Positions 53,629 through 61,639 of a DNA stretch of 64,000 bases are shown here, one piece after another (the first letter of the stretch is position 1; the number at the start of each line of letters is the position of its first letter). Origin of the DNA: Gordonia shandongensis DSM 45094. GTDB lineage: Bacteria > Actinomycetota > Actinomycetes > Mycobacteriales > Mycobacteriaceae. The stretch is taken from contig NZ_AUHE01000001.1 of NCBI RefSeq assembly GCF_000423025.1, positions 434,001 to 498,000 of the forward strand. The letters are read 5' to 3'. Made by a program: the position numbers and the translations under genes. The notes beneath the pieces were generated by a model. It was not told the origin of the DNA, ran no database searches, and saw only the letters and a program-made list of their open reading frames with translations.

Positions 53629-53967
53629 CGGGGGTCCTTTCGGGTCGTGACAATGGTCATTGTCACAGTCCCCGGCGGTCAGGGGACCGGGGTGACCGCG
53701 AAACCACCGCGGTGGCCGGACCCCCTCCGCCACACGATGCTGAATCCCCCCGGATTCCTCTCACTCGGGAAACTGCTCCGCAAATATAGCCGACCATCGT
53801 GCACTCCGCGATCAGAACACCCGTCGAATCGTCCACAATCGCAACACTGTCGGCCCCGTGACCACCGATAACCTTCAGAAACCTCACATCGGACACTCAC
53901 CTCGCAGGAGGCCCCCATTGCCCTGACACCGCCGTCCGAATCGTCACCCGCTCCCAGGGAGTCACCG
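53629..53967. other. 339-bp intergenic region with a palindromic site
   Basis: Between the divergent lipoprotein and exported-protein genes. Besides the 20-bp palindrome and the AGGGAG ribosome binding site of the + strand gene, I see no further gene or conserved element. Confidence 0.6.
53647..53666. promoter_or_regulatory. Perfect palindrome GTGACAATG-GT-CATTGTCAC
   Basis: Two exact 9-bp arms around 2 bp, directly upstream of the lipoprotein operon. Confidence 0.65.
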
Positions 53968-55251
53968 ATGCTCACCTCCTCATCCCCCACCCGTCATCCC
54001 CAGCCCGCCCGTCGCCACTTCGCCCGTCTGCATGTCCCCCGCCTGCACGTCCCCCGCCTGCACCGGCTGGGCGCCGTCACGCTCGCCGGAGCGGCGATGC
54101 TGTCCGTCGGCGCACTCATCGCACCGGCCGCCTCGGCTGTGCCCCCGTCGCCGGCACAGCGGTCCCCGGCCGTCCCGAAGTACGAGCCCCTCAGCTACGA
54201 CACCGACCCCCACACCTATCCCGTCCGCGTCGCGAAACCGTCCGACTCCGGGCTGGCGAAGAACGGCTTCGGCGACGTCGGCGTCGCCTGGTGGTGGTTC
54301 AAGAACCCGAAGAATCCCGCCGAGATGTACACGCTGGTCGAGGCGGAACCCTTCTGGGGCCCGCGCGCCGTCGGCCGCGGCGGCCCCGTCGTGTGGGGAC
54401 TCATCGACTGGGCCAACTCGCCCCGACCGCAGTTCCCGTTCCTCAACGGGATCATCTCCTTCAACAAGGGCCTGCCCCTCGGCCTGTCGGCGACGTGGGC
54501 CACGGCCGACGGGAAACCCGGGATGCGCAGCCCGGGACTGAACTTCAACTACCGACCCGCCTCCAACAGCTGGGCCGTCGACGCCCAGTCCCCGCTGGCG
54601 TCCGCACACTTCACCGCCACCGACCCCGTCCCGGGCTCACACGGTGTCATCCAGGTCGGCGGCAACCCGCAGACCGACTCGCTCATGGACGAGATCGTGG
54701 TGAACAGCGCCGCGCACGGTTCCCTCAACCTCGCGGGCAGGCGGATCGACGTCAACGGCTGGCGGGTCGGCTACTGGCGGATGCGGATCGTCGGCAGCGC
54801 ATTCGACTCCGGCCTCAACCCGTTCACCAACTGGAGCGGCTGGGAGTACTCGCCGGTGATGGAACCCGACGGCGGGGCCAGTGAGTTCTACGGGATCATC
54901 AACCATCAGGGCCGCTACTCGGGGCCGCTGATCGACGCGCGCCCCAAGGACAAGGGCGGCACCAGGATCTGCTCCAAGTCCACGCTCGCCTTCGAGAAGT
55001 ACCGCTACGGCCAGGGCATCATCGGCCCCATCACGCCGCCGTTCACGCCGTTCACGATCCCCAAGTCGATCACCGTGACGTGCGCGCCCGGCCAGCCGTA
55101 CCACTTCTCCAAAACGTTCTACCCGGACTACACCGGCTACGTCGGCGCAGGACTGCTCGACTTCACCGAAGTCCCCGTCCACACGGTCCCCGGGTCGTTC
55201 GGCACCTACGAGCACCCGCGGTGGGCGCAGTTCAAACTCCGCACGAAATAA
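53968..55251 (+). CDS. Exported protein of unknown function, partner of a Tat flavoenzyme
   Basis: A 427-aa protein with an Arg/His-rich n-region (RLHVPRLHVP repeat, about 21-30), hydrophobic core LGAVTLAGAAMLSVGALIA and cleavage near ASAVPPS. The mature part is aromatic-rich (VAWWWFKNPK, NWSGWEYSPVM, HYFSKTFYPDY-like stretches) and ends with beta-rich blocks. A lipocalin-like (AttH/CrtC) fold is conceivable from the W/Y/G pattern but unproven. It starts 27 bp after a run of sites with AGGGAG and is followed after 12 bp by the flavoenzyme, so the pair is an operon. Confidence 0.65.
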   Translation: MLTSSSPTRHPQPARRHFARLHVPRLHVPRLHRLGAVTLAGAAMLSVGALIAPAASAVPPSPAQRSPAVPKYEPLSYDTDPHTYPVRVAKPSDSGLAKNGFGDVGVAWWWFKNPKNPAEMYTLVEAEPFWGPRAVGRGGPVVWGLIDWANSPRPQFPFLNGIISFNKGLPLGLSATWATADGKPGMRSPGLNFNYRPASNSWAVDAQSPLASAHFTATDPVPGSHGVIQVGGNPQTDSLMDEIVVNSAAHGSLNLAGRRIDVNGWRVGYWRMRIVGSAFDSGLNPFTNWSGWEYSPVMEPDGGASEFYGIINHQGRYSGPLIDARPKDKGGTRICSKSTLAFEKYRYGQGIIGPITPPFTPFTIPKSITVTCAPGQPYHFSKTFYPDYTGYVGAGLLDFTEVPVHTVPGSFGTYEHPRWAQFKLRTK

Positions 55252-55263
55252 GGGAGCACGAGA

Positions 55264-57183
55264 ATGACCGAAGCAGGCAGGACCACGGTGTCGCAGGGAG
55301 ATCGCGGCGGCTCACCACGACCGTCATGGGGCCCGGAGATGTCCCGACGGCAGGTGCTGACCGGGATGGGCGGCGGCATCGCGGCCGCGGCCGTGCTCGG
55401 TCCCGTCTCGGCGCTCCTCGGCCCCGGACGGTCGGGCGCCGACCCGTCCAAGGGGCGTCGGGTCGCCGTGTTCGGCGGCGGCCCGGGAGGGATGGAGGCC
55501 GCCCACCAGCTGGTGAAACGCGGTTTCACCGTGACCCTGTATGACGAGAACGATCATCTGGGCGGCATGGTGCGGGCGTGGATGAACCCGCGCGGGTCGG
55601 GTGTCGACGCACCGTTCGAGATGAGCGCCCAGCACTTCGTCCTGCCCAGCTACGCCATCCTCCCGGGAGTCCTCAAGGACATCCCCGACGGGCACGGCGG
55701 CACGGTCTTCGATCACACTGCGCTGATCCCGCAGAACCCGAGCGTCCGCGCCGCCAGCCAGGGGCGGTACGCGCCGGCGACCGTCGGCTACACGCAGCTC
55801 ATGGTGCCGACGCCGGTCACGCCGACGACGCTCCGCGGGATTCCGCCCGAACGCTATCCGGAGGTGATGCTCACGGCGTTGCAGCAGATCGGCAAGTACA
55901 CCCCCGCCGACGCCGCCCTCTTGGCCAGCAAGTTCGCGTCATGGATCGTCGCCGGTCCGCGACGCTGCAAGGGACAGTTGGACAAGATGACCCTGCGCCG
56001 GTACTTCCGGACCGATCGGATGTCGGAGAACGCCGCGGAGTTGGTGTGGCTGATCGAGCACGTTCTCGGCAGCGATGCGGAGGGACAGGGCGGCTCCGCC
56101 GATGCGTTGAAGACCTTCTACGCCGACCCGGTGCTGCGGATGCTCGACGGCCGCGAGGGCTACTACTGGGGCCTGAACACCAAGGCGTCGTCGGCACTGC
56201 CCTTCGGCATCACCCTCGACGGGCCGGAGACCGAGGTGTGGTTCGACCCGTGGGCGCGCCACATGCACTCGCTGGGTCGTATCGAGTTCAAGATGAAGCA
56301 CCGCCTGACCGGATTCACGATGGATCGCGGCCGGATCGTCGGCGCCACGGTGCGTGATCCGCGCGGCAGGTCGGTCCCGGTGGCGGCGGACCACTTCCTC
56401 ACGGCCATTCCGGGGTTGAACATGCAGAAGGTGTTCTCCCGGCAGATGGTGTCGGCCGACCGCAATCTCGCGAAGGCGTGGAATGTGGTGCCCGCGTACG
56501 AGACCGGATTCCAGTTCTTCTTCCGAGATCTGGATCTCACGGCGGGCCCCGTGCATCCGGCCAAGGGCTGGTACACGTTTCTCGGCGGGGTCAACGCGAT
56601 CTGGAACAGGAATCTGCGCCACTACGGGGACGGCCGGGCCGGCGGCGGCCTGGACATCGAGATCTTCTCGACGTCGCTGTTCCACACCCCGGGCATCCTG
56701 TTCGGGAAGCCGATGATGCAGTTGACCAGGGAGCAGACGATCGCCGAGCTGAAGGAGTTCCTCAGCCGGTACGCGGGGATGCGGAAGGCGTTCCGCGGCG
56801 ACAATTTCGTCGGCTGGACACCGCACACCACTCTCGAATGGAAGGGCCGCTGGGTGATCAATGCGACCCGTGCCGGGGATGCGTTGGGCAATTGGTCGAA
56901 CAAGCCGAGGCCGCAACAGCACGGGGCGATCCCCAACCTGTTCCTGGCGGGCGGATCGACGCAGAGCTCGACGTTCATCGACAATCAGGACGGGGCGATG
57001 GAAACCGCCCGACGAGCCGTGAACGCGCTGGTCGAACGGGCGGGTGTGCACGAGTCTCCGTGCTGGTTGCCGGACTACTCACCCCCCAAGATCACGGCGG
57101 CCATCCGCGCCGACGACGACCGCCGCTATGCCGCCGGCCAGCCGGGGATCTTCGACGTCGTGGCGCCCGCACCCCGCCGCTGA
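55264..57183 (+). CDS. Tat-exported FAD-dependent oxidoreductase (amine oxidase/phytoene-desaturase-like)
   Basis: A 639-aa flavoprotein. The twin-arginine signal SRRQVLTGM (27-35) means it is exported with FAD already bound. The Rossmann FAD motif is VAVFGGGPGGMEAAHQLVKR, with the GD-type end near FLAGGSTQSSTFIDNQDGAM at the C-terminus. CrtI/amine-oxidase proteins with this plan dehydrogenate or isomerise hydrophobic substrates. It forms a pair with the preceding exported protein. GGGAGCACGAG precedes ATG 55264. Substrate unknown; a lipid or terpenoid in the cell wall is a guess. Confidence 0.82.
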   Translation: MTEAGRTTVSQGDRGGSPRPSWGPEMSRRQVLTGMGGGIAAAAVLGPVSALLGPGRSGADPSKGRRVAVFGGGPGGMEAAHQLVKRGFTVTLYDENDHLGGMVRAWMNPRGSGVDAPFEMSAQHFVLPSYAILPGVLKDIPDGHGGTVFDHTALIPQNPSVRAASQGRYAPATVGYTQLMVPTPVTPTTLRGIPPERYPEVMLTALQQIGKYTPADAALLASKFASWIVAGPRRCKGQLDKMTLRRYFRTDRMSENAAELVWLIEHVLGSDAEGQGGSADALKTFYADPVLRMLDGREGYYWGLNTKASSALPFGITLDGPETEVWFDPWARHMHSLGRIEFKMKHRLTGFTMDRGRIVGATVRDPRGRSVPVAADHFLTAIPGLNMQKVFSRQMVSADRNLAKAWNVVPAYETGFQFFFRDLDLTAGPVHPAKGWYTFLGGVNAIWNRNLRHYGDGRAGGGLDIEIFSTSLFHTPGILFGKPMMQLTREQTIAELKEFLSRYAGMRKAFRGDNFVGWTPHTTLEWKGRWVINATRAGDALGNWSNKPRPQQHGAIPNLFLAGGSTQSSTFIDNQDGAMETARRAVNALVERAGVHESPCWLPDYSPPKITAAIRADDDRRYAAGQPGIFDVVAPAPRR

Positions 57184-57199
57184 ACCAGCATCCCCGCAG

Positions 57200-57262
57200 G
57201 ATCGTCCCCGTGAGCACTCACCGCGGGCAATACGTCCGAGGCGGCCCCTCACGGGGACGATC
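57200..57262. terminator. 15-bp hairpin with a 33-nt loop between convergent genes
   Basis: GATCGTCCCCGTGAG (57200-57214) pairs exactly with 57248-57262. It lies 16 bp after the flavoenzyme stop and 12 bp after the GH1 stop on the other strand. Confidence 0.6.
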
Positions 57263-57273
57263 ATCTGCGCGCC

Positions 57274-58599
57274 TCAGCGCGCGGGTTGCACACAGCTCGT
57301 CGGGGCCGCGACGAGTGAGCAGAACGTCGGCGGCCGCGTCGGACGATAATCTCGTCCCACGCCGTTGTCGGCGATGATCTTCCGGAATGCGGGCACCGCG
57401 GGCGTCGGTGTGCGGCGCAGGGTCGGATCAGTCGTCACGTCCACCGTGTACAACCCGAAACGCGGTGTGTAACTGCCCCATTCGTAGTTGTCGGTGAGGC
57501 TCCAGTAGTTCATCCCCAGCACCGGGACACCGGTGTCGCGAGCCTTCTGGACCCAGTAGACGAGGTCCCGAAGGTGGTCGGCGCGCCGATACCGGTCGGG
57601 TCGGAGGTGACCGTTCTTCGTGGCCATCCCCGACTCGACGATGTACAGCGGCTTTCCGGGAAAGCGGCGACTCATGTCGCGCAGCGCATAGAAGACGCCG
57701 TCGGCGGCGACCGTCGCCTTCCAGAATTCGTCCGCCCCGGCGTGGATCGCGGTCAGGTCGGTCGGCGAGATCGAGTAGTAGTAATCGAGCCCGACGAAGT
57801 CGAGCTGATCGCGTACGCGGTCCTGGAACAGGGTGTCGAGAAGCGGTTCCGCGGTCGGGACATACGCGACGTTCGAGCTCACCTGCGCACCCGGATCCCT
57901 GCGGTGGATGAAGCGGTAGATCGCCTTGTGCGCCCGGACGAGCCGATCGAACATCATCGGCGCATCCGCGGCGGGCAGCCCGCCGTGCTGGACTTCTTTG
58001 AGCACATAGGTGCTCGGTTCGTTGATGGTGATCCACAGCGGGTGGTACGGGGCGTAGCGCTCGACGATCACGCGGTTGTACGCGAGCCACGACTGCAGTG
58101 TCCGCGGGTCCCTCCATCCGCCTCGCGCAGCGATCCACCCCGGGTACACCCAGTGGTCGAGGGTGATCATCGGCCGCATGCCCGCGTCGACGATCGTCTC
58201 GATCAACGAGTCGTAGTAGTCGAGGGCACGGGCGTCCAGCTCTCCCGGCCTCTTCTCGACCCGAGCCCATTCGATGCCAATGCGATACACCTTCGCACCG
58301 AGCTTCTCGGCGAGCGCGATGTCGGAGGCGTAGCGATGGCGGAAGTCCACCGAGGTTCCGATCGGTTCGTCGGTCCTGCCCTGCGCGATGTACCGCGTCC
58401 AGTTGCTGTCCGGGGAACTCCCCTCGGACTGGAATCCGGACGAGGCGACACCCCACAGGAACCCGCTCGGCAGGCCACCGGACTTCGCGTCGGCGACCGG
58501 CGCCGACGTGAGCGCCGCGAGGACCGCGAGGACAGCGATTCCGACAGACGCCCTGAGCCACGGCGGGGTACCGCGAACAGCGGTGGTGACACCGAACAT
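57274..58599 (-). CDS. Secreted glycoside hydrolase family 1 (beta-glucosidase-like)
   Basis: A 441-aa enzyme with an N-terminal signal (about 15-38, cleavage near VADAKS). The (beta/alpha)8 barrel starts with PSGFLWGVASSGFQSEGS. The acid/base is Glu194 in TINEPSTY and the nucleophile Glu322 in IVESGMA (usually ITENG). Two residues in the C-terminal part (NYWSLTDNYEWG, F-G-L-Y) match the family. Secreted GH1 enzymes are uncommon in Mycobacteriales; the substrate might be a plant or cell-wall glycoside. TAGGGT lies 7 nt before ATG 58599, so the mRNA is probably leaderless. Confidence 0.87.
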   Translation of the reverse strand: MFGVTTAVRGTPPWLRASVGIAVLAVLAALTSAPVADAKSGGLPSGFLWGVASSGFQSEGSSPDSNWTRYIAQGRTDEPIGTSVDFRHRYASDIALAEKLGAKVYRIGIEWARVEKRPGELDARALDYYDSLIETIVDAGMRPMITLDHWVYPGWIAARGGWRDPRTLQSWLAYNRVIVERYAPYHPLWITINEPSTYVLKEVQHGGLPAADAPMMFDRLVRAHKAIYRFIHRRDPGAQVSSNVAYVPTAEPLLDTLFQDRVRDQLDFVGLDYYYSISPTDLTAIHAGADEFWKATVAADGVFYALRDMSRRFPGKPLYIVESGMATKNGHLRPDRYRRADHLRDLVYWVQKARDTGVPVLGMNYWSLTDNYEWGSYTPRFGLYTVDVTTDPTLRRTPTPAVPAFRKIIADNGVGRDYRPTRPPTFCSLVAAPTSCVQPAR

Positions 58600-58744
58600 G
58601 GTTGTGACCCTAGCCAGTTCACACCCGCTCGTACGGTGTTTCGCCGGCGGTCACCGGTCGACACGGTCGCGGTGCACCGGGTCCTCGGTGCGGCCGGCGG
58701 CGCCGCCGTTTGCTAGTCTCGTGATGCGCGAGTCGCCTCGCGAT

Positions 58745-58818
58745 GCCGGCGTAGTTTAGTGGTAGAACATCAGCTTCCCAAGCTGAGAGTGCGGGTTCGA
58801 TTCCCGTCGCCGGCTCCA
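58745..58818 (+). tRNA. tRNA-Gly (CCC anticodon)
   Basis: Full cloverleaf: acceptor GCCGGCG/CGCCGGC, D-arm, anticodon stem TCAGC/GCTGA with loop TTCCCAA (anticodon CCC), T-arm GCGGG/CCCGT with TTCGATT loop, and a genome-encoded CCA (58816-58818). Confidence 0.97.
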
Positions 58819-58823
58819 CACGA

Positions 58824-59009
58824 TCACCGGGGTTCGCGGCCCGCTTGCTTGAGGGCCAGCCGCAGCGCGTATTCGAGTTGACCGTTGATGCTGCGCAGGT
58901 CGTCGGCCGCCCATTTCGCCACGGCCTCGTGGACGGCGGGGTCGAGCCGCAGGAGGACCTTCTTGGGTGGCCGCTTCACCGGACGGGAGGGCGCATCGTC
59001 GCCGGTCAC
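58824..59009 (-). CDS. Ribbon-helix-helix (Arc/HicB-like) small DNA-binding protein
   Basis: A 61-aa protein: basic start with PVKRPPKKVLLRLDPAVHEA (beta strand with K-V-L-L-R-L), then two helices (AKWAADDLRSINGQLEYALR). This is the Arc/MetJ fold that binds DNA as a dimer. It starts with GTG 59009, 30 bp after the SPFH gene. No toxin is next to it. It probably regulates the SPFH gene via the 26-bp palindrome upstream. Confidence 0.83.
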   Translation of the reverse strand: MTGDDAPSRPVKRPPKKVLLRLDPAVHEAVAKWAADDLRSINGQLEYALRLALKQAGREPR

Positions 59010-59039
59010 GACGGGTAGCTCATCACGACACGCGCCCGA

Positions 59040-59924
59040 CTACGCGTACAGGGATCCGGCGTTGACCACCGGCTGCGTGGCCCGATCACCGCACAGAACG
59101 ACCAGCAGGTTGGAGACCATCCCGGCGCGGCGCTCCTCGTCGAGCTCCACGACCCCCTGCTCCGAGAGACGGTCGAGCGCGAGGCCGACCATGCCGACGG
59201 CGCCCTCCACGATCTGCTTGCGCGCGGCGACCACCTGCGCGGCCTGCTGCCGAACCAGCATCGCCTGCGCGATCTCCGGCGCATACGCCAGATGCGTGAT
59301 CCGCGCCTCGATCACCTCGATGCCCGCGAGCTGCGTCCGCTCGCGCAACTCCTCGGTCAACTCCTCCGCGATCTGCGCACCGTCCCGCAGACTCACCCCC
59401 ACCTCGGAATGCGAATCGTACGGGTACGACGTCGCCAGATGCCGCACCGCGGCCTCCGACTGCGTCTCGACGTACTCCTCGTAATCGTCGACGGCGAACG
59501 CGGCCTTGAAACTGTCGACCACCCGGTAGACGACGACCGCGGCGATCTCCACCGGATTGCCGTCGGCGTCGTTGACCTTCAACTTCTGGGTCTCGAAGTT
59601 CCGGATGCGCAACGTGATGGTGCGGCGATCGGTCAACGGCATCACCGCGAAGAACCCCGAGTCGCTCAGCGAACCCACATACCGTCCGAAGAACTGGACC
59701 ACCTTGGCCTCATTGGGGCTCACGACCGTGAGCCCGGTGAGCATCATCAGAGCGGCCACACCGACGATCACGGCGAGCACCGTCACGACCGCCAGAGCCG
59801 GTGACGCACCGTTCGCCATACCGGCGACGCTCGCGACCCCGCCGACGATGCACACCACCAGCACCAGCAGCGATCCGGCCGCCACCGTGAATCCGTTGGC
59901 CCGCCACGCTTGTCGGAACTCCAT
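59040..59924 (-). CDS. SPFH/Band 7 domain membrane protein
   Basis: A 294-aa membrane protein. Two N-terminal hydrophobic segments (about 13-38 and 45-68), then the Band-7 domain (VVSPNEAKVVQFFGRYVGSL to TLRIRNFETQKLKVND) and a helical tail (QAMLVRQQAAQVVAARKQI). SPFH proteins build membrane scaffolds. GGGAGGAG lies 6 nt before ATG 59924; the longer frame has no support. It is followed by the ribbon-helix-helix gene and preceded by a 26-bp palindrome. Confidence 0.88.
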   Translation of the reverse strand: MEFRQAWRANGFTVAAGSLLVLVVCIVGGVASVAGMANGASPALAVVTVLAVIVGVAALMMLTGLTVVSPNEAKVVQFFGRYVGSLSDSGFFAVMPLTDRRTITLRIRNFETQKLKVNDADGNPVEIAAVVVYRVVDSFKAAFAVDDYEEYVETQSEAAVRHLATSYPYDSHSEVGVSLRDGAQIAEELTEELRERTQLAGIEVIEARITHLAYAPEIAQAMLVRQQAAQVVAARKQIVEGAVGMVGLALDRLSEQGVVELDEERRAGMVSNLLVVLCGDRATQPVVNAGSLYA

Positions 59925-59965
59925 GAGGTCTCCTCCCATCCCCCCGGCCGGACGATCCGACCAGA

Positions 59966-59991
59966 CTATCGAAATGATATCACTTTGATAG
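59966..59991. promoter_or_regulatory. 26-bp near-perfect palindrome before the SPFH-RHH operon
   Basis: 59966-59991 equals its reverse complement at 22 of 26 positions; the centre is TGATATCA and the outer arms CTATC/GATAG. The AT-rich block stands out from its GC-rich surroundings. Confidence 0.65.
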
Positions 59992-60020
59992 ACAGGGCCG
60001 CGTCGTTTCCGCCGGCGCGA

Positions 60021-61553
60021 TCACCCGGGCCGGTGCGATCGGCGTCGACGCAGCCGCTCGCGGGTCACGAGCTCCACTCGACGCGCCTGCCGGCGAAGAC
60101 GCCGATAGACACGGTCGGCCGTGAGCTCACCCACGCGCTCGGGATCGAGGAGCTCGTCCTCGGCCAGCACCGAGTCCTCGTCGTCAGTCGACTCCCGGTC
60201 GAACAATCGCAGCCCCCGCCCCGGTCCGGTGAGCGACGCGATGGCCCCGGCCAACGATCCCCGCTCGGCGAACGCCGCCGCGACGGACGCGGGGTCGGCC
60301 CCCACGTGCTCGGCCACCAGCCGGTGTCGGATCCCCGCGACGCTCGCACGGATCCGGCTCGCGTGTTCCGGCGTCGCATCGGCGTCGATCGTCACATCGC
60401 ATTCACTGTCGAAACCCAGCGACCGATTGTTGAGGTTCGACGATCCGACGCGCAGCACCCGATCGTCGACGATGACGACCTTCGCGTGCACGTAAATCGG
60501 CCCGCCGTCGGCGGTCACCGGGTGGTACGCGTGGAACCGACCGTGGACGTCGGCCTGCCACAGCAGCCGCAGCAACCGGTGGCGGGCACCGTCCATCGAC
60601 CTGCGCTCGATGTGGCCGTCGGCGTGCCGCGGCAGGACGACGACCACTTCGGGGCCGTCGTCTTCGGCCAGCCGCCGCGCCAGCGCGTACGCGATGTCGC
60701 GGGACGCGAGGTACTGACTCTCGATGTAGAGCAGGTCACGGGCCGTCGCGATGGCCGCCAGATACAGTTCCCGGATCTCGCTGACGGCCGCGCGGCCGGC
60801 GTACTCCGGCAGGGTCCGCGACACCCCGACGCGGCATCCGGCGAAGTCGGGAGTCAACGTCGGCGGCCACGCCGGGTCGCCGCGCGTCCCGACCGGTGCC
60901 AGCCGCTCGCCGGTGGCGTCCTCCCACCGGTCGCGCGCCACGTCGGCGACGATCCGCGCCGCCGCGCCGTCGAGCGCGACCGTCGCATCGTGCCACGGCC
61001 CGTACGCACGCCCGGTCGGCGTGACCCGTCCGGCATGGGTCGGGAGGTGATCGGAGGTGTCCCAGCGGTCCACGGTCATGTCGATGCCGCCGCAGAACGC
61101 GAACTCGTCGTCGATCACCACGATCTTCTGATGATGCGACGACGAGAACGGGTGCGCGGCGTCGACGCGGTAGTGCAGGCGGTCGCCCGCCGCCAGGTCC
61201 TGCACGGCGGGCGGCAGCATGCCGCGCGCCAACCCGGTGAGCGCTCCGACGCTCCAGCGCAGGACGCGGATCTCCAACTCCGGACGCGTCCGGGTGAGGT
61301 GGGCGAGCAGATCGCCGAGCACGTCGGGCCCCTCGGCGGGGTCGGCGGACGGGTCGAGCCGGATCCTGGTGTCGAAGTCCCAGCCGATCATCAGCACCCG
61401 CCGGCGGGCCCGCAGCAGGGCCGCCCGGGCGTGCGCGAAGTAGTCCGCCGCGTCGACGATCACCGCGACCCGGTCGGCCCGTCCCACACGCCAGCAGGTG
61501 TCGCCCGCGACGAGCAGATCTCCCGGCGCCGCCCCGGCACCCGAACCCGACAT
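60021..61553 (-). CDS. Phospholipase D superfamily protein (cardiolipin synthase-like)
   Basis: A 510-aa cytoplasmic or membrane-associated enzyme with two HKD motifs: H141-x-K143-x4-D148 (HHQKIVVIDD) and H356-x-K358-x4-D363 (HAKVVIVDD), each followed by the conserved GG/GS-S block (FCGGID, RVGSSNLNNRS). It should transfer a phosphatidyl group or hydrolyse phospholipids. No transmembrane helix is obvious, which is atypical for cardiolipin synthases. GGGAGGGAG stands 6 nt before ATG 61553. A C-terminal Arg-rich tail (RRLRRQARRVELVTRERLRR) may bind membranes. Confidence 0.88.
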   Translation of the reverse strand: MSGSGAGAAPGDLLVAGDTCWRVGRADRVAVIVDAADYFAHARAALLRARRRVLMIGWDFDTRIRLDPSADPAEGPDVLGDLLAHLTRTRPELEIRVLRWSVGALTGLARGMLPPAVQDLAAGDRLHYRVDAAHPFSSSHHQKIVVIDDEFAFCGGIDMTVDRWDTSDHLPTHAGRVTPTGRAYGPWHDATVALDGAAARIVADVARDRWEDATGERLAPVGTRGDPAWPPTLTPDFAGCRVGVSRTLPEYAGRAAVSEIRELYLAAIATARDLLYIESQYLASRDIAYALARRLAEDDGPEVVVVLPRHADGHIERRSMDGARHRLLRLLWQADVHGRFHAYHPVTADGGPIYVHAKVVIVDDRVLRVGSSNLNNRSLGFDSECDVTIDADATPEHASRIRASVAGIRHRLVAEHVGADPASVAAAFAERGSLAGAIASLTGPGRGLRLFDRESTDDEDSVLAEDELLDPERVGELTADRVYRRLRRQARRVELVTRERLRRRRSHRPG

Positions 61554-61639
61554 CGAACTCCCTCCCGCACCCGGAGGTCGGGCGCCGCGATGTCCGATTG
61601 TCTCGCACCCGCCCGCCGGGAGGGCCCGGTCGGGACCGC

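Noticed and set aside
58619..58819. 66-aa open frame over the tRNA-Gly gene
   Set aside because: It overlaps a full tRNA cloverleaf on the other strand and is an artefact of the tRNA sequence.
58824..59009. Antitoxin of a HicAB toxin-antitoxin pair
   Set aside because: No HicA-like toxin is adjacent; the neighbour is an SPFH protein, so a regulator role is more likely.
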